Shown: piece by piece, positions 1 to 11,310 of the stretch
Numbering within the stretch: position 1 is the first letter of the stretch
Layout: each line of letters starts with the position of its first letter
Assembly (NCBI RefSeq): GCF_020831405.1
Contig: NZ_JAJHPU010000043.1
Coordinates: 372,001-436,000, forward strand
Length of the DNA: 64,000 bases
Origin: Pseudomonas oryzagri
GTDB taxonomy: Bacteria; Pseudomonadota; Gammaproteobacteria; Pseudomonadales; Pseudomonadaceae
Direction: 5' to 3'
Notes under the pieces: generated by a model
What the model was told of the DNA's origin: nothing
Seen by the model: the letters and a program-made list of their open reading frames with translations, nothing else
Database searches by the model: none
Made by a program: the position numbers and the translations under genes

Positions 1-405
1 CACATGCCAGGCGCCGTTCTTCAGGCGCTCGTCGACGTTCTTCCAGTTGGGGATCAGCGCCAGGTTGACCGGTTGCACGCGCTTGCCATGGATCAGGCGC
101 AGCGAGGCGTCGCCCGAGGCGGTGACCAGGTCGTAGCCGCCCTTGGTCATCAGGCTGACCATCTCGTCGGAGGTCGCCGCGGTCTTGACGTTGACCTTGC
201 AGCCGCTGGCCTTCTCGAAGCCGGTCACCCAGTCGTAGTTCTTGTCGGTGTCGCCGCGCTCGATGTAGCCGGGCCAGGCGATGATGTCGAGCTGGCCTTC
301 GTTCTTACCCAGGGCCTTGAGCGGCTCCGCCGCCTGGACGACGCCGGCGGCCAGCAGGGCGGCGCTGAGCGCGCCGAGCAATGCGGTTTTACGCGTGGAC
401 ATCAT
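1..405 (-). CDS. Polyamine-type ABC transporter periplasmic binding protein, 5' part only
   Basis: The first 135 codons are present and the gene runs off the left edge. The start is the first of two adjacent ATG codons (405), with AGAGGG just upstream. Residues 1-25 form a signal peptide (K-T-A-L-L-G-A-L-S then a hydrophobic stretch ending VQAAE). The mature start (DIIAWPGYIERG, later SLMTKGGYDLVTASGDASLR) resembles PotD/PotF and YdcS-type spermidine/putrescine binding proteins. It would deliver a polyamine-like substrate to an inner-membrane ABC permease whose genes should lie beyond the edge. The exact ligand cannot be told from this part. Confidence 0.85.
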   Translation of the reverse strand, partial: MMSTRKTALLGALSAALLAAGVVQAAEPLKALGKNEGQLDIIAWPGYIERGDTDKNYDWVTGFEKASGCKVNVKTAATSDEMVSLMTKGGYDLVTASGDASLRLIHGKRVQPVNLALIPNWKNVDERLKNGAWHV

Positions 406-799
406 GGTTCCCTCTTGTTGTTTCGTTGTGGTCGGGGCGGTGAATGTCGGGACAGCGGTGGCCGGCGGTCAGGGCAGCTTTCCATGACGGGCCATGCGGT
501 GGCGCACCACGCGATGGGCCTGCAGCGCATCGCGGGGCGGGGAGATGAACACCGCCCGGGCGCGGGAGGTGGCGCCGGTCTGGGGGACGGCGATGAAACA
601 GCGAATCGGGCGCAGGGTCGGCATGGTGGCGTGGCCGGGCAGCGACGATGGGTTGAGTATGGTTTGTGGAATGCCGGGGCGATGGTTCTTTTTTATCGAA
701 GGCCGGGCCGCAGGTTGGGAGCCATCCGCGGTGGGCCTTGATTCTCTGCGCCGGTGGTGCCATATCCGCTGGATAACGGACTACCTGTGGAGCCCCGCC
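406..799. other. Intergenic region with no clear gene
   Basis: This is the divergent region between the binding-protein gene and the flavin reductase. I see no frame with recognisable protein similarity, no strong hairpin with a T run and no convincing repeat. It presumably holds both promoters. A short AT-rich patch near 680-700 is the only compositional break. Confidence 0.5.
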
Positions 800-1906
800 A
801 TGATCCAGCTGTTCCAGCCGCTGACCCTGCGGCAACTGACCCTGCCCAATCGCATCGTGGTGTCGCCGATGTGCCAGTACAGTGCCCGCGACGGCCTGGC
901 CAACGACTGGCACCTGGTCCACCTGGGCAGCCGCGCCACCGGCGGCGCCGGGCTGATCCTCGTCGAGGCCACCGGGGTCACCCCGGAGGGGCGCATCAGC
1001 CCGCATTGCCTGGGATTGTGGGACGACGCGCAGATCGAGCCGCTGCGGCGCATCACCCGCTTCATCGACAGCCAGGGCTCGGTGGCCGGCATCCAGCTGG
1101 CGCACGCCGGGCGCAAGGCCGGTACCTGGCGGCCGTGGGAGGGCAAGGCCGGCTCGGTGCCGCTGGAGCAGGGCGGCTGGACGCCGCTGGCGCCGTCGGC
1201 GCTGGCCTTCGATACCAACCATCACGTCCCGCAGGCCCTGACCCGCGAGCAGATCGCCGCGCTGGTGCAGGATTTCGCCCGCGCCGCCGAACGCGCGCTC
1301 AAGGCCGGCTTCAAGGTGGTCGAGGTGCACGCCGCCCACGGCTACCTGCTGCACCAGTTCCTCTCGCCGCTGAGCAACCAGCGCGACGACGAGTACGGCG
1401 GCAGCTTCGCCAACCGTACCCGCCTGCTGCTGGAGGTGGTCGACGCGGTGCGCGCGGTGTGGCCGGCCGAACTGCCGCTGTTGGTGCGCCTGTCGGCTAC
1501 CGACTGGCTGGACGGCGGCTGGCACGAGCGGGACACCGTCGAGCTGAGCGCACTGCTCAAGGAGCACGGCGTCGACCTGATCGACGTCTCCTCCGGCGGC
1601 CTGGCGCCCAACGCGCAGATCCCGGTGGGTCCGGGCTATCAGTCGCGCTTCGCCGAGCGGGTGCGCCACGAGGCCGGCATCCCCACCGGCGCGGTCGGCC
1701 TGATCACCGAACCGGCGCAGGCCGAGCACGTGCTGCGCAGCGAGCAGGCCGATCTGGTGCTGATGGCCCGCGAGCTGCTGCGCGATCCCTATTGGCCGTT
1801 GCACGCCGCCGAGGCGCTCGGCCATCGCCTGCCGTGGCCGCCGCAGTACGTGCGCGCCGCGCAGCGCGACACGCCGATCCGCGAGCTGGGCGAGGATCTC
1901 GACTGA
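800..1906 (+). CDS. Old yellow enzyme family NADH:flavin oxidoreductase (YqjM/XenA-like)
   Basis: 368 residues, the usual length for the short YqjM/NamA/XenA class of FMN-dependent ene-reductases, which reduce activated C=C bonds and nitro compounds with NAD(P)H. Visible class motifs are RIVVSPMCQYSA near the N-terminus (the Cys that tunes the flavin), IQLAHAGRKA, HAAHGYLLHQFLSPLSNQR (substrate-binding His plus its partner) and YGGSFANRTR. The TIM barrel closes with VLMARELLRDPYWPLHAA. The start is ATG 800; the frame stays open upstream but that part looks non-coding. No partner gene is visible. The substrate cannot be assigned. Confidence 0.9.
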   Translation: MIQLFQPLTLRQLTLPNRIVVSPMCQYSARDGLANDWHLVHLGSRATGGAGLILVEATGVTPEGRISPHCLGLWDDAQIEPLRRITRFIDSQGSVAGIQLAHAGRKAGTWRPWEGKAGSVPLEQGGWTPLAPSALAFDTNHHVPQALTREQIAALVQDFARAAERALKAGFKVVEVHAAHGYLLHQFLSPLSNQRDDEYGGSFANRTRLLLEVVDAVRAVWPAELPLLVRLSATDWLDGGWHERDTVELSALLKEHGVDLIDVSSGGLAPNAQIPVGPGYQSRFAERVRHEAGIPTGAVGLITEPAQAEHVLRSEQADLVLMARELLRDPYWPLHAAEALGHRLPWPPQYVRAAQRDTPIRELGEDLD

Positions 1907-2000
1907 GGCCGTCATATCCGCTTGCAGTTTTGTGCCGCCGCCGGGCGTTGCCCCGGCGAGCTGCCCGGCATAATCGACTGATCTTCACAGGAGGATGACC

Positions 2001-2714
2001 ATGGACACTCGCAGTCTGCTCGACCAGTTGCTCAAGGCCGCGCCTGATTTGCTGGGCAAGTCGGGTTCGGCTCGCCCGGAGGGGCGGCAGGCCGCTGGCA
2101 AGGGTGGTGACACGCGTGGCGGCCTCGACAGCCTGCTCTCCGGCGCAGCCAGCAGTACCTTCGCCGCGGGCGCCCTCAGCCTGCTGCTGGGCAGCAAGAA
2201 GACGCGCAAGTACGGTGGCAAGGCGCTGACCTACGGTGGTCTGGCGGCCCTCGGGGTGATGGCCTACAAGGCCTACAGCAACTGGCAGCAACAGCAGGGC
2301 AGCGCGGCTCAGCCCGCCGGTGCCGCCCCGCAGACCATCGACCGGCTGCCGCCGCAGCAGGCTGAGCAGCACAGCCATGCGATCCTGCGCGCGCTGATCG
2401 CGGCGGCCAAGGCCGATGGCCATATCGACGAGCGCGAGCGCCAGCTGATCGACGCCGAGGTGGCCAAGCTCAGTCAGGATCCGCAGCTGTTGCAGTGGAT
2501 CGACAACGAACTGCACCAGCCGCTGGATCCGGTGGCGGTGGCGCGCGCCGCGCAGACCCCGGAGATGGCGGCGGAGATGTATCTGGCCAGCCTGCTGGTG
2601 GTGGATGAGCAGAGCTTCATGGAGCGCGCCTACCTGGACGAACTGGCCCGCCAGTTGCGTCTCGATCCCGCCTTGCGTGCCGAACTGGAGCGTCAGGTGC
2701 AGCAGACGCCGTAG
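2001..2714 (+). CDS. DUF533/YebE-like tellurite-resistance-TerB-fold protein
   Basis: 237 residues. Two in-frame ATGs exist: the one at 1995 abuts the AGGAGG at 1989-1994, so ATG 2001, six bases downstream, is preferred. The N-terminal third is polar and Gly/Ala-rich with a hydrophobic segment (ALSLLLGSKKT...GLAALGVMAYKAYSNW). The C-terminal half (HAILRALIAAAKADGHIDERERQLI) is the TerB-like helical domain typical of the DUF533/YebE inner-membrane family. No biochemical function is established for the family. It is convergent with the LysR gene, with five bases between the stops. Confidence 0.85.
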   Translation: MDTRSLLDQLLKAAPDLLGKSGSARPEGRQAAGKGGDTRGGLDSLLSGAASSTFAAGALSLLLGSKKTRKYGGKALTYGGLAALGVMAYKAYSNWQQQQGSAAQPAGAAPQTIDRLPPQQAEQHSHAILRALIAAAKADGHIDERERQLIDAEVAKLSQDPQLLQWIDNELHQPLDPVAVARAAQTPEMAAEMYLASLLVVDEQSFMERAYLDELARQLRLDPALRAELERQVQQTP

Positions 2715-2719
2715 GTCGC

Positions 2720-3616
2720 TCAGCCGGCGCTGCGGTACTCCGGCAATTCGCCCAGCCGTTGCCGGAGGAAGTCCACCAGCTGGCGCACCTTGGGCGACAG
2801 GTTGCGCTGCGGCGGATGCAGCGCCCACACCGCAGTGTTCGGCGGGCGGTGCTGTTCCAGCAGGGAGACCAGCGCGCCGCTTTTCAGGTGCTCCCGCACG
2901 TAGTAGTCGGGCAGCTGGCACAGGCCGAAGCCGCGCAGCGCCGCGTCGAGCACCGCTACGCCGCTGTTGCAGCGCCAGTTGCCCTGCACCCGCAGCTGGG
3001 TTTCCCCGCCGTTCTCGGCGAAGCTCCACAGATCGCTGCTGCCGACCAGGCAGTTGTGGCGACCCAGCTCGGCCAGGCTCTGCGGTGCCCCGGCGCGCTC
3101 GAGGTAGGCCGGCGCCGCGCACAGGTACATCTCGCGCGGTGCCAGACGGGTGGCGACCAGCCGGGCTTCGCTGAGGCGGCCGAGGCGGATGGCGAGGTCG
3201 AGACCCTCGTGGAGCAGGTCGAGGGGACGGTTGGTCAGCTGGATGTCGACGCTCAGCTGGGGATGCAGACTCATGAACTCGTTGACCAGCGGCACCACGA
3301 AGCGCTCGCCATAGGCCACCGCGCAGGTCATGCGCAGCAGGCCCTTGGGCTCGGCGGACAGGTCGCTGACGGCGCGCCAGGCCTCGTCGCGGGCATCGAT
3401 CAGGTTGCGGCAGTGCTGCAGGAAGGTCTGCCCGGCCTCGGTCAGGCTGACCTTGCGGGTGCTGCGGTAGAGCAGGCGACTCTGCAGGCACTCCTCGAGG
3501 CGGGCGATCTGCCGGCTGACGTGCGAGGAGGACACGCCGAGACGCTCGGCGGCGGCGGTGAACTGGCCGCATTCGGCCACGGCGACAAACTCGTCCAGGC
3601 CTTCCCAGCGATTCAT
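2720..3616 (-). CDS. gfnR: LysR-type regulator divergent from the formaldehyde detoxification genes (GfnR-like)
   Basis: 298 residues with an N-terminal winged helix (FVAVAECGQFTAAAERLGVSSSHVSRQIARLEECL) and a periplasmic-binding-like effector domain. It is transcribed away from adhC-fghA across a 163-bp gap. This is the arrangement of Pseudomonas GfnR, the LysR activator of glutathione-dependent formaldehyde neutralisation. The gap contains an AT-rich stretch around 3655-3715 suited to a LysR site plus promoters, but I cannot pinpoint the T-N11-A box. The family is certain from sequence; the GfnR name rests on context. Confidence 0.8.
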   Translation of the reverse strand: MNRWEGLDEFVAVAECGQFTAAAERLGVSSSHVSRQIARLEECLQSRLLYRSTRKVSLTEAGQTFLQHCRNLIDARDEAWRAVSDLSAEPKGLLRMTCAVAYGERFVVPLVNEFMSLHPQLSVDIQLTNRPLDLLHEGLDLAIRLGRLSEARLVATRLAPREMYLCAAPAYLERAGAPQSLAELGRHNCLVGSSDLWSFAENGGETQLRVQGNWRCNSGVAVLDAALRGFGLCQLPDYYVREHLKSGALVSLLEQHRPPNTAVWALHPPQRNLSPKVRQLVDFLRQRLGELPEYRSAG

Positions 3617-3674
3617 GGCAACTCCTTGGGTGTAGGGAGGGATTATCCCTGTACGGCAATAATATTTTGCCTGA

Positions 3675-4892
<1,218 letters not shown>

Positions 4893-4975
4893 GTGGGACG
4901 GCGCCTGCCTCTCGATGACCGCGCCCACGCCATTGCGTGGGCGTTCCGTTTCAGGACTCCGCTAAGGAACCGCCC

Positions 4976-5821
4976 ATGACCCTCGAACTGCTCTCCAGCC
5001 AGAAAAGCTTCGGCGGCTGGCACAACCGTTACCGCCACCGTTCTTCCACCCTCGCCTGCGACATGGTGTTCGCCGTCTACCTGCCGCCGCAGGCGGGGCA
5101 GGGCGCGAAACTGCCGGTGCTCTACTGGCTGAGCGGTCTGACCTGCACCGACGAGAACTTCATGCAGAAGGCCGGTGCCCAGCGCCTGGCCGCCGAGCTG
5201 GGCTTGGTCATCGTGGCGCCGGACACCAGTCCGCGTGGTGCGGACGTGCCCGGCGATCCGGATGGCGCCTGGGATTTCGGCCTGGGTGCCGGTTTCTACC
5301 TGAACGCCACCGAGCAGCCCTGGGCGCAGCACTACCAGATGCACGACTATGTGGTGCACGAGCTGCCGGCGCTGGTCGAGGCGAATTTCCCGGTCAGCGA
5401 CAAGCGCGGCATCAGCGGCCATTCCATGGGCGGCCACGGCGCACTGGTCTGCGCCCTGCGCAATCCCGGGCGCTATCTGTCGCTGTCGGCCTTCGCGCCG
5501 ATCGGCAATCCGAGCAACTGCCCGTGGGGCGAGAAGGCCCTCTCGCGTTTCCTCGGCGACGACCGCGATGCCTGGCGCGAGTGGGACGCCTGCGCGCTGC
5601 TGATCGCGGCCAGCGAGCGTCTGCCGATCCTGGTCGACCAGGGCGAGGCCGACAGTTTCCTGAACAGCCAGCTCAAGCCCGAGGTGTTGCGTGCCACCGC
5701 CGAGGCGGCCGGTCATCCGCTGACCCTGCGCCTGCAGCCGGACTACGACCACAGCTACTACTTCATCGCCAGCTTCATCGACGATCACCTGCGCCATCAT
5801 GCGGCGGCGCTGACCGGTTGA
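4976..5821 (+). CDS. fghA: S-formylglutathione hydrolase
   Basis: 281 residues of the esterase D family. It hydrolyses S-formylglutathione to formate and glutathione, completing the pathway begun by adhC 83 bases upstream. The nucleophile elbow GHSMGGHGA puts the catalytic Ser at about residue 150. The acid Asp is expected in DQGEADSF and the His in [11 protein letters not shown] 4976 follows TAAGGAACCGCC. The adhC-fghA gap contains a GC-rich inverted repeat (GCCCACGC/GCGTGGGC, 4922-4942) with only a short T run, so partial termination is possible but co-transcription is likely. Confidence 0.96.
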   Translation: MTLELLSSQKSFGGWHNRYRHRSSTLACDMVFAVYLPPQAGQGAKLPVLYWLSGLTCTDENFMQKAGAQRLAAELGLVIVAPDTSPRGADVPGDPDGAWDFGLGAGFYLNATEQPWAQHYQMHDYVVHELPALVEANFPVSDKRGISGHSMGGHGALVCALRNPGRYLSLSAFAPIGNPSNCPWGEKALSRFLGDDRDAWREWDACALLIAASERLPILVDQGEADSFLNSQLKPEVLRATAEAAGHPLTLRLQPDYDHSYYFIASFIDDHLRHHAAALTG

Positions 5822-5909
5822 GTGCCTTCACGGGCGGGACTCGCCCCTAGGGGGAGTAGCGGCCTGTCCTGTAGAATTGCGCCCTGACTTTTCCAGGGCG
5901 TTTTTCCAT

Positions 5910-6383
5910 ATGCGTATCGGCCACGGCTACGACGTGCATCGCTTCGGCGAGGGCGAGTTCATCACCCTCGGCGGCGTGCGCATCCCCCACAAGTTCGGGC
6001 TCATCGCCCACTCCGACGGCGACGTGCTGCTGCATGCGCTGAGCGATGCGCTGCTCGGCGCCGCGGCGCTCGGTGACATCGGCCGCCACTTTCCGGATAC
6101 CGACCCGCAATTCAAGGGCGCCGACAGCCGTGCCCTGCTGCGCCACGTGGTCGGTCTGGTGCAGAACAAGGGTTGGCGGGTCGGCAACGTCGACGCCACC
6201 ATAGTCGCCCAGGCGCCGAAGATGGCGCCGCACATCGAGGCCATGCGCGCCCATATCGCCGCCGACCTGCAGGTCGAGCTCGACGCGGTCAACGTCAAGG
6301 CCACCACCACCGAGAAGCTCGGCTTCACCGGCCGCGAGGAGGGCATCGCCGTGCATGCGGTGGCCCTGCTGCTGCCGCGATGA
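5910..6383 (+). CDS. ispF: 2-C-methyl-D-erythritol 2,4-cyclodiphosphate synthase
   Basis: 157 residues, full length. Trimeric enzyme of the non-mevalonate isoprenoid pathway. The metal-binding residues are visible in [10 protein letters not shown] (Asp8, His10) and [12 protein letters not shown] (His). The C-terminal [22 protein letters not shown] is diagnostic. The start is ATG 5910, chosen because it gives the canonical [10 protein letters not shown] beginning; the upstream extension is non-conserved. The stop overlaps the truD start as ATGA, indicating translational coupling. ispD is not adjacent, as is usual in Pseudomonas. Confidence 0.98.
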   Translation: MRIGHGYDVHRFGEGEFITLGGVRIPHKFGLIAHSDGDVLLHALSDALLGAAALGDIGRHFPDTDPQFKGADSRALLRHVVGLVQNKGWRVGNVDATIVAQAPKMAPHIEAMRAHIAADLQVELDAVNVKATTTEKLGFTGREEGIAVHAVALLLPR

Positions 6384-7450
6384 GCGAGGTTCTCGACGAA
6401 CTGGCCCTGCTCGGCCCGACCGCCTGGGGCGCGCCCTGCGGCTCCGCGCTGCTCAAGCACACGGCCGAGGACTTCCAGGTCAACGAGGTGCTCGACATCC
6501 CGCTGTCCGGCAGCGGCGAACACCTCTGGCTGTGGGTGGAGAAGCGCAATCTCAACACCGAGGAGGCCGCGCGGCGGATCGCCCGTGCCGCCGGCGTACC
6601 GCTCAAGGCGATCAGCTACGCGGGGCTCAAGGATCGCCAGGCGCTGACCCGCCAGTGGTTCAGCCTGCACCTGCCGGGCAAGGCCGATCCCGATCTGGCC
6701 GCCGCCGAGGGCGATGACCTGCGCATCCTCGAGCGCACCCGCCATTCGCGCAAGTTGCAGCGCGGCGCCCATGCCGCCAACGGCTTCATCATCCGCCTGA
6801 CCGCCCTGCAGGCCGATCATGCGGCGCTGGAGGAACGCCTCGCGCAAATCGCCGCCGGCGGGGTGCCGAACTACTTCGGCCTGCAGCGTTTCGGCTTCGA
6901 CGGCGGCAACCTGCACGAGGCGCGCCACTGGGCGGCGCAGGGCAGCCTGCCAGAGCAGCGCAACCGCCGCTCGCGGGTGCTGTCGGCGGCGCGCAGCCAT
7001 CTGTTCAACCGGGTGCTGGCGGCACGGGTGGCCGAGGGCAGCTGGAACCATGCCCGTCCCGGCGACCTGCTGGCGTTCACCGACAGTCGCAGCCACTTCC
7101 TGGCCGGCGAGACCGAGTGCGCCGATCCGCGTCTGGCCGCGCTGGACCTGCATCCCACCGGGCCGTTGTTCGGCCGCGGCGAGCCGTCGACCGCAGGGGC
7201 GACGCTGGCTCTCGAGCAGCAGGTGCGCAACGAGCACGCGGCCTTGGTGAACTGGCTGGCAAATGCCGATCTCGAGCAGGAGCGGCGCATCCTGCGGCTC
7301 CCCATCGGCGACCTGGCATGGCATTATCACGGCACTGACACCCTGCAACTGGAATTCGTCCTGCCGGCTGGCTGTTTCGCAACCGTGGTGGTGCGCGAAC
7401 TCGTCCGGCTGATGCCGAATGGACCTACGGAAACCCCATGCGCTTATTGA
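6380..7450 (+). CDS. truD: tRNA pseudouridine(13) synthase
   Basis: 356 residues. Converts U13 of tRNA-Glu to pseudouridine. The catalytic Asp lies in the family motif [16 protein letters not shown], and the TRUD insertion domain contains [12 protein letters not shown]. The gene overlaps ispF by 4 bases and surE by 13 bases, so three consecutive genes are tightly coupled. Length and both ends agree with Pseudomonas TruD. Confidence 0.97.
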   Translation: MSEVLDELALLGPTAWGAPCGSALLKHTAEDFQVNEVLDIPLSGSGEHLWLWVEKRNLNTEEAARRIARAAGVPLKAISYAGLKDRQALTRQWFSLHLPGKADPDLAAAEGDDLRILERTRHSRKLQRGAHAANGFIIRLTALQADHAALEERLAQIAAGGVPNYFGLQRFGFDGGNLHEARHWAAQGSLPEQRNRRSRVLSAARSHLFNRVLAARVAEGSWNHARPGDLLAFTDSRSHFLAGETECADPRLAALDLHPTGPLFGRGEPSTAGATLALEQQVRNEHAALVNWLANADLEQERRILRLPIGDLAWHYHGTDTLQLEFVLPAGCFATVVVRELVRLMPNGPTETPCAY

Positions 7451-8184
7451 TCGCCAACGATGACGGCGTATACGCCCCCGGGATAGTTGCGCTGCACGAC
7501 GTACTGGCCGACTACGCGGAGTGCGTGGTGATCGCTCCCGATGCCGACCGCAGCGGCGCGAGCAGCTCGCTGACTCTCGACCGCCCCTTGCATCCCCAGC
7601 GCCTAGGCAATGGTTTCATCAGCGTCAACGGTACGCCTACCGACTGCGTGCACCTGGGACTCAACGGCCTCCTCGAGTACATCCCGGACATGGTGGTGTC
7701 GGGGATCAACCTGGGCGCCAATCTCGGCGACGACGTGCTGTATTCCGGCACGGTGGCGGCCGCGCTGGAAGGCCGTTTTCTCGACAAGCCGGCGTTCGCC
7801 TTCTCGCTGCTGTCGCGCCTGCCGGACAACCTGCCGGCCGCCGCGCATATCGCCCGCCGCCTGGTCGAAGCGCACGAGCAGCTCGACCTGCCGCCGCGCA
7901 CGGTACTCAACGTCAATATCCCCAACCTGCCGCTGGAGCGTATCCGCGGTGTGCAGCTGACCCGTCTCGGCCACCGTGCCCGAGCGGCGGCGCCGGTCAA
8001 GGTGGTCAATCCGCGCGGCAAGGAAGGCTACTGGATCTCGGCAGCCGGCGATGCCGAGGATGGCGGAGCGGGCACCGACTTCCACGCGGTGATGCAGGGC
8101 TATGTATCGATCACCCCGTTGCAACTGGATCGGACCTTCCACGAAGCCTTCCGCGGCCTGAGTATCCTGGAGAACCTGCTTTGA
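7438..8184 (+). CDS. surE: 5'/3'-nucleotidase SurE
   Basis: 248 residues. Metal-dependent phosphatase of nucleoside monophosphates and short polyphosphate, linked to stationary-phase survival. The metal ligands are visible in ANDDG (Asp8-Asp9), the Ser of DRSGASSS and the Asn of [13 protein letters not shown]. It begins inside the 3' end of truD. It is the first gene of the stationary-phase block surE-pcm-nlpD-rpoS, an order conserved in gammaproteobacteria. Confidence 0.98.
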   Translation: MRLLIANDDGVYAPGIVALHDVLADYAECVVIAPDADRSGASSSLTLDRPLHPQRLGNGFISVNGTPTDCVHLGLNGLLEYIPDMVVSGINLGANLGDDVLYSGTVAAALEGRFLDKPAFAFSLLSRLPDNLPAAAHIARRLVEAHEQLDLPPRTVLNVNIPNLPLERIRGVQLTRLGHRARAAAPVKVVNPRGKEGYWISAAGDAEDGGAGTDFHAVMQGYVSITPLQLDRTFHEAFRGLSILENLL

Positions 8185-8216
8185 TTACGGACGACCTGCA
8201 GCGCCGCGGCATCGGC

Positions 8217-8852
8217 ATGACCTCCCAGCGTACCCGCGAGCGCCTGATCCAGCGCCTGTACGAGGAGGGGTTGAGCAATGCCCACGTGCTCGAGGTCATC
8301 CGGCGTACGCCGCGGCATCTGTTCGTCGACGAGGCGCTCGCCCATCGCGCGTACGAGGACACCGCCCTGCCGATCGGCCACAACCAGACCATCTCGCAGC
8401 CGTTCATGGTGGCGCGCATGACCGAGTTGCTGCTGGCCGGTGGCCCGCTGGACAAGGTGATGGAGATCGGCACCGGCTCCGGCTATCAGACCGCGGTGCT
8501 GTCCCAGTTGGTTGAGCGGGTGTTCTCCGTCGAGCGCATCCAGCCGTTGCAGGACCGCGCCAAGGAACGGCTGCTCGAACTCAATCTGCGCAACGTTGTC
8601 TTCCGATGGGGCGATGGCTGGGAAGGCTGGCCGGCGCTGGCGCCGTACAACGGCATCATAGTCACCGCCGCCGCTGCCCAGGTACCGCAGGCGCTGCTCG
8701 ATCAACTGGCTCCGGGCGGACGCCTGGTGATCCCGGTCGGTAGCGGCGACGAGCAGCAATTGATGTTGATCGTCCGCGAGGGCGCCGGTTTCACCCGCCA
8801 AGTTCTCGATTCCGTGCGCTTCGTCCCCCTGCTGAGTGGTACGGTGTTCTGA
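8217..8852 (+). CDS. pcm: Protein-L-isoaspartate O-methyltransferase
   Basis: 211 residues from ATG 8217 ([12 protein letters not shown]), which matches the conserved Pseudomonas start. Repairs isoaspartyl damage by SAM-dependent methylation. The SAM motif is [13 protein letters not shown] and the substrate motif is [16 protein letters not shown] at 8181 in the same frame overlaps the surE stop and could initiate a 12-residue longer form by coupling, but the downstream ATG is favoured on homology. Confidence 0.96.
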   Translation: MTSQRTRERLIQRLYEEGLSNAHVLEVIRRTPRHLFVDEALAHRAYEDTALPIGHNQTISQPFMVARMTELLLAGGPLDKVMEIGTGSGYQTAVLSQLVERVFSVERIQPLQDRAKERLLELNLRNVVFRWGDGWEGWPALAPYNGIIVTAAAAQVPQALLDQLAPGGRLVIPVGSGDEQQLMLIVREGAGFTRQVLDSVRFVPLLSGTVF

Positions 8853-8881
8853 TCCGCATTCCCTGTTTTACGGAAAAATCG

Positions 8882-9724
8882 ATGCGAAATTCTTTCCTGT
8901 CCCTGCGCCTGTGCGGCGGCATCTGCGCGAGCCTGCTGCTGGGCGCGCTGGCGGGGTGTGCGACTTCCAGCGGTACCAGTCAGAGTATCGAAACGCGCCC
9001 GACCGCCGCCCCGACCCGCCAGCCGGTGACCCAGGGGCAATACCGCGTGCGCCGTGGCGACACCCTGTACTCGATCGCCAACCGCCATGGCTGGGACTGG
9101 CAGCCTCTCGCCCAGTACAACGGCATCGAGCCGCCATACAGCCTTCGGGTCGGGCAGGTGATCCGCTTCGGCAATTCCAAGGCGTCGAAAGCGCCAGCCG
9201 CGGCGGTTACCCCGGTGACGCCGGCCGTTGCTGCGGCCCCGGCAGCGACGCCCACCCAGCCCACCACGGCAGTTGCCCCGGTCGTCGTCACTTCGCCGGC
9301 CCAGTCCGCCGGTTCGGCAACTTCCGTCAGCAGCGCACCGGCGGCGATATCCCCGAGTGGCTGGGGATGGCCGGCCAATGGGCAAGTGATCGGCCTGTTT
9401 TCCTCAAACAGTAGTTTGAATAAAGGTATTGATATAGCCGGCGACTTGGGACAGCCTGTTTACGCCGCGTCGACTGGGAGTGTGGTGTACGCGGGAAGTG
9501 GACTCAGGGGATACGGCGAGCTCGTTATCATTAAGCATAGCGACACTTACGTCAGCGCCTACGGTCATAACCGTAGGTTGTTGGTTCGGGAGGGGCAGCG
9601 GGTCAAGGCCGGGGAGAAGATTGCCGAAATGGGATCAACGGGGACGGACCGGGTCAAACTGCATTTCGAGATTCGCCGTCAGGGAAAACCCGTAGACCCA
9701 TTGCAATACCTGCCGCGTCGCTGA
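8882..9724 (+). CDS. nlpD: Murein hydrolase activator lipoprotein NlpD
   Basis: 280 residues. Lipoprotein signal peptide with lipobox LAGC (Cys about residue 22). A LysM domain ([19 protein letters not shown]...RVGQVIRFG) covers roughly residues 48-95. An Ala/Pro/Thr-rich linker follows, then a C-terminal M23/LytM domain from about 165. The LytM domain lacks canonical ligands: the first motif reads NKGID rather than HxGxD, and the last reads LHFEIR. This fits the catalytically dead amidase activators (EnvC/NlpD class), which act in the periplasm on AmiC. Codon usage drifts AT-richer over the last 300 bases, where rpoS promoters commonly reside in Pseudomonas. Confidence 0.95.
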   Translation: MRNSFLSLRLCGGICASLLLGALAGCATSSGTSQSIETRPTAAPTRQPVTQGQYRVRRGDTLYSIANRHGWDWQPLAQYNGIEPPYSLRVGQVIRFGNSKASKAPAAAVTPVTPAVAAAPAATPTQPTTAVAPVVVTSPAQSAGSATSVSSAPAAISPSGWGWPANGQVIGLFSSNSSLNKGIDIAGDLGQPVYAASTGSVVYAGSGLRGYGELVIIKHSDTYVSAYGHNRRLLVREGQRVKAGEKIAEMGSTGTDRVKLHFEIRRQGKPVDPLQYLPRR

Positions 9725-9821
9725 CCTGTCACCTTTTGCCGATAGCGTAAGTCAACGGACCCAACTGGCCCCGTCAGGGGCGGAAGGGCGCGTTGTCGAA
9801 CTCAGCAAAGGGACAGTAGAA

Positions 9822-10838
9822 ATGGCCATTACAAAAACAACGCCGGAGTTTGATGCTGACGATGAATTGCTCCTTCTGGAGTCAAGCGTCATTCCGGAAT
9901 TGCTTGCGTCTGAAGGACCGGACAGTGAAGAAGGCAATAGCGAGCCATTCAGGGGCTCGGCCAAATCTGGGGGTGGTCGGCAGCACAAGTTTGTCGATTA
10001 CAACCGCGCTCTTGATGCTACTCAACTGTATTTGAATGAAATCGGCTTCTCTCCCTTGCTGAGCCCGGAAGAAGAAGTCCACTTCGCCCGCATGGCCCGC
10101 CGTGGCGAGGCTGCGGGACGCAAGCGCATGATCGAGAGCAATCTGCGCCTGGTGGTGAAGATCGCCCGCCGCTACGTCAATCGCGGCCTGACCCTGCTCG
10201 ATCTGATCGAGGAGGGCAATCTCGGTCTCATTCGCGCCGTGGAAAAGTTCGATCCCGAACGCGGCTTCCGCTTCTCCACCTACGCGACCTGGTGGATCCG
10301 CCAGACCATCGAGCGCGCGATCATGAACCAGACGCGCACCATCCGCCTGCCGATCCACGTCGTCAAGGAACTCAACGTCTACCTGCGGGCCGCGCGCGAG
10401 CTGACCCAGAAGCTCGACCACGAGCCGACCGCCGAGGAAGTCGCTCTGTTGCTGGAGAAGCCGGTGACCGAGGTCAAGCGTATGCTCGGTCTCAACGAGC
10501 GGGTGACCTCCGTTGACGTTTCCTTGGGGCCGGACTCGGACAAGACCCTCCTGGATACCCTGACCGACGATCACCCCACCGATCCATGCGAACTGCTGCA
10601 GGACGAGGATCTCGGGCAGAGCATCGATACCTGGCTGTCCGATCTGACGGAGAAGCAGCGGGAGGTGGTCATCCGGCGCTTTGGTTTGCGCGGCCATGAG
10701 AGCAGCACCCTGGAGGAGGTCGGTCGGGAGATCGGGCTGACTCGCGAGCGGGTACGGCAGATCCAGGTCGAGGCGCTCAAGCGTCTGCGCGAGATTCTGG
10801 AAAGCAACGGCTTGTCGAGCGACGCGCTGTTCCAGTGA
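9822..10838 (+). CDS. rpoS: RNA polymerase sigma factor RpoS (sigma-38)
   Basis: 338 residues, normal for Pseudomonas RpoS. Region 1.2 begins around [12 protein letters not shown]. Region 2 contains [20 protein letters not shown] and [18 protein letters not shown], region 3 follows, and the region 4 helix-turn-helix is [23 protein letters not shown] 9822 is preceded by AAAGGGACAG. The general stress and stationary-phase sigma factor. It is followed by a factor-independent terminator and then rsmZ. Confidence 0.98.
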   Translation: MAITKTTPEFDADDELLLLESSVIPELLASEGPDSEEGNSEPFRGSAKSGGGRQHKFVDYNRALDATQLYLNEIGFSPLLSPEEEVHFARMARRGEAAGRKRMIESNLRLVVKIARRYVNRGLTLLDLIEEGNLGLIRAVEKFDPERGFRFSTYATWWIRQTIERAIMNQTRTIRLPIHVVKELNVYLRAARELTQKLDHEPTAEEVALLLEKPVTEVKRMLGLNERVTSVDVSLGPDSDKTLLDTLTDDHPTDPCELLQDEDLGQSIDTWLSDLTEKQREVVIRRFGLRGHESSTLEEVGREIGLTRERVRQIQVEALKRLREILESNGLSSDALFQ

Positions 10839-10928
10839 GCGGGACCGTCTCCATGGCTGGCAGGGAAGAAGCCAGGCGTTTCAGGCATTGATGCCGCAGG
10901 AGGTGTGAGTTTGGATCGCGCTTATGCA

Positions 10929-10960
10929 AAAACCCCGACCCCGTTCGGGGTTTTGCTTTT
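10929..10960 (+). terminator. rpoS terminator
   Basis: Arms AAAACCCCGA (10929-10938) and TCGGGGTTTT (10945-10954) form a 10-bp stem closed by a 6-base loop, followed by GCTTTT. This is a typical intrinsic terminator 90 bases after the rpoS stop. Confidence 0.9.
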
Positions 10961-11119
10961 CTGGGCAGCACCTTTTAAGGAGCGCGTGGTGGAGGGCTTT
11001 TTCTGAGCTGATGGTCAAAATTCCTCGCCCGGCTCCATCTTCCAGTTTCACGGTTGAACAGCAGGATAGGGATGTTGTTCAGTGGGGTTCACAACGTTGG
11101 GAAAATTGGCGCAGGCTGG

Positions 11120-11137
11120 TGTAAGTCGATGCTTACA
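11120..11137. promoter_or_regulatory. GacA upstream activating sequence of rsmZ
   Basis: The perfect palindrome TGTAAGTCGATGCTTACA matches the GacA consensus TGTAAG-N6-CTTACA on both arms. It ends about 175-190 bases ahead of the predicted rsmZ start, the distance seen for GacA sites at rsmY and rsmZ in Pseudomonas. It predicts GacS/GacA-dependent transcription of the downstream sRNA. Confidence 0.93.
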
Positions 11138-11275
11138 CGGCGTGTAGGTTGGAGGCGGAATATGGCAGCTGTTATAACCGCTTTTTTCCTGCGTGAATTT
11201 ATAAGATATTGTTTTTGAAGGATTATTTTCTCTGCAAAAGCAGTGAAGCAGAAGGTCGTGGCGGTCTGTGTCCGC

Positions 11276-11303
11276 TTGCAGGGGCTGCTGGGTGAAGTAA
11301 TAT
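11276..11303 (+). promoter_or_regulatory. Probable sigma-70 promoter of rsmZ
   Basis: TTGCAG (11276-11281) and TAATAT (11298-11303) are separated by 16 bases. Transcription would start near 11310. The GacA box lies far upstream, as expected for this class. Confidence 0.65.
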
Positions 11304-11310
11304 CAACTTG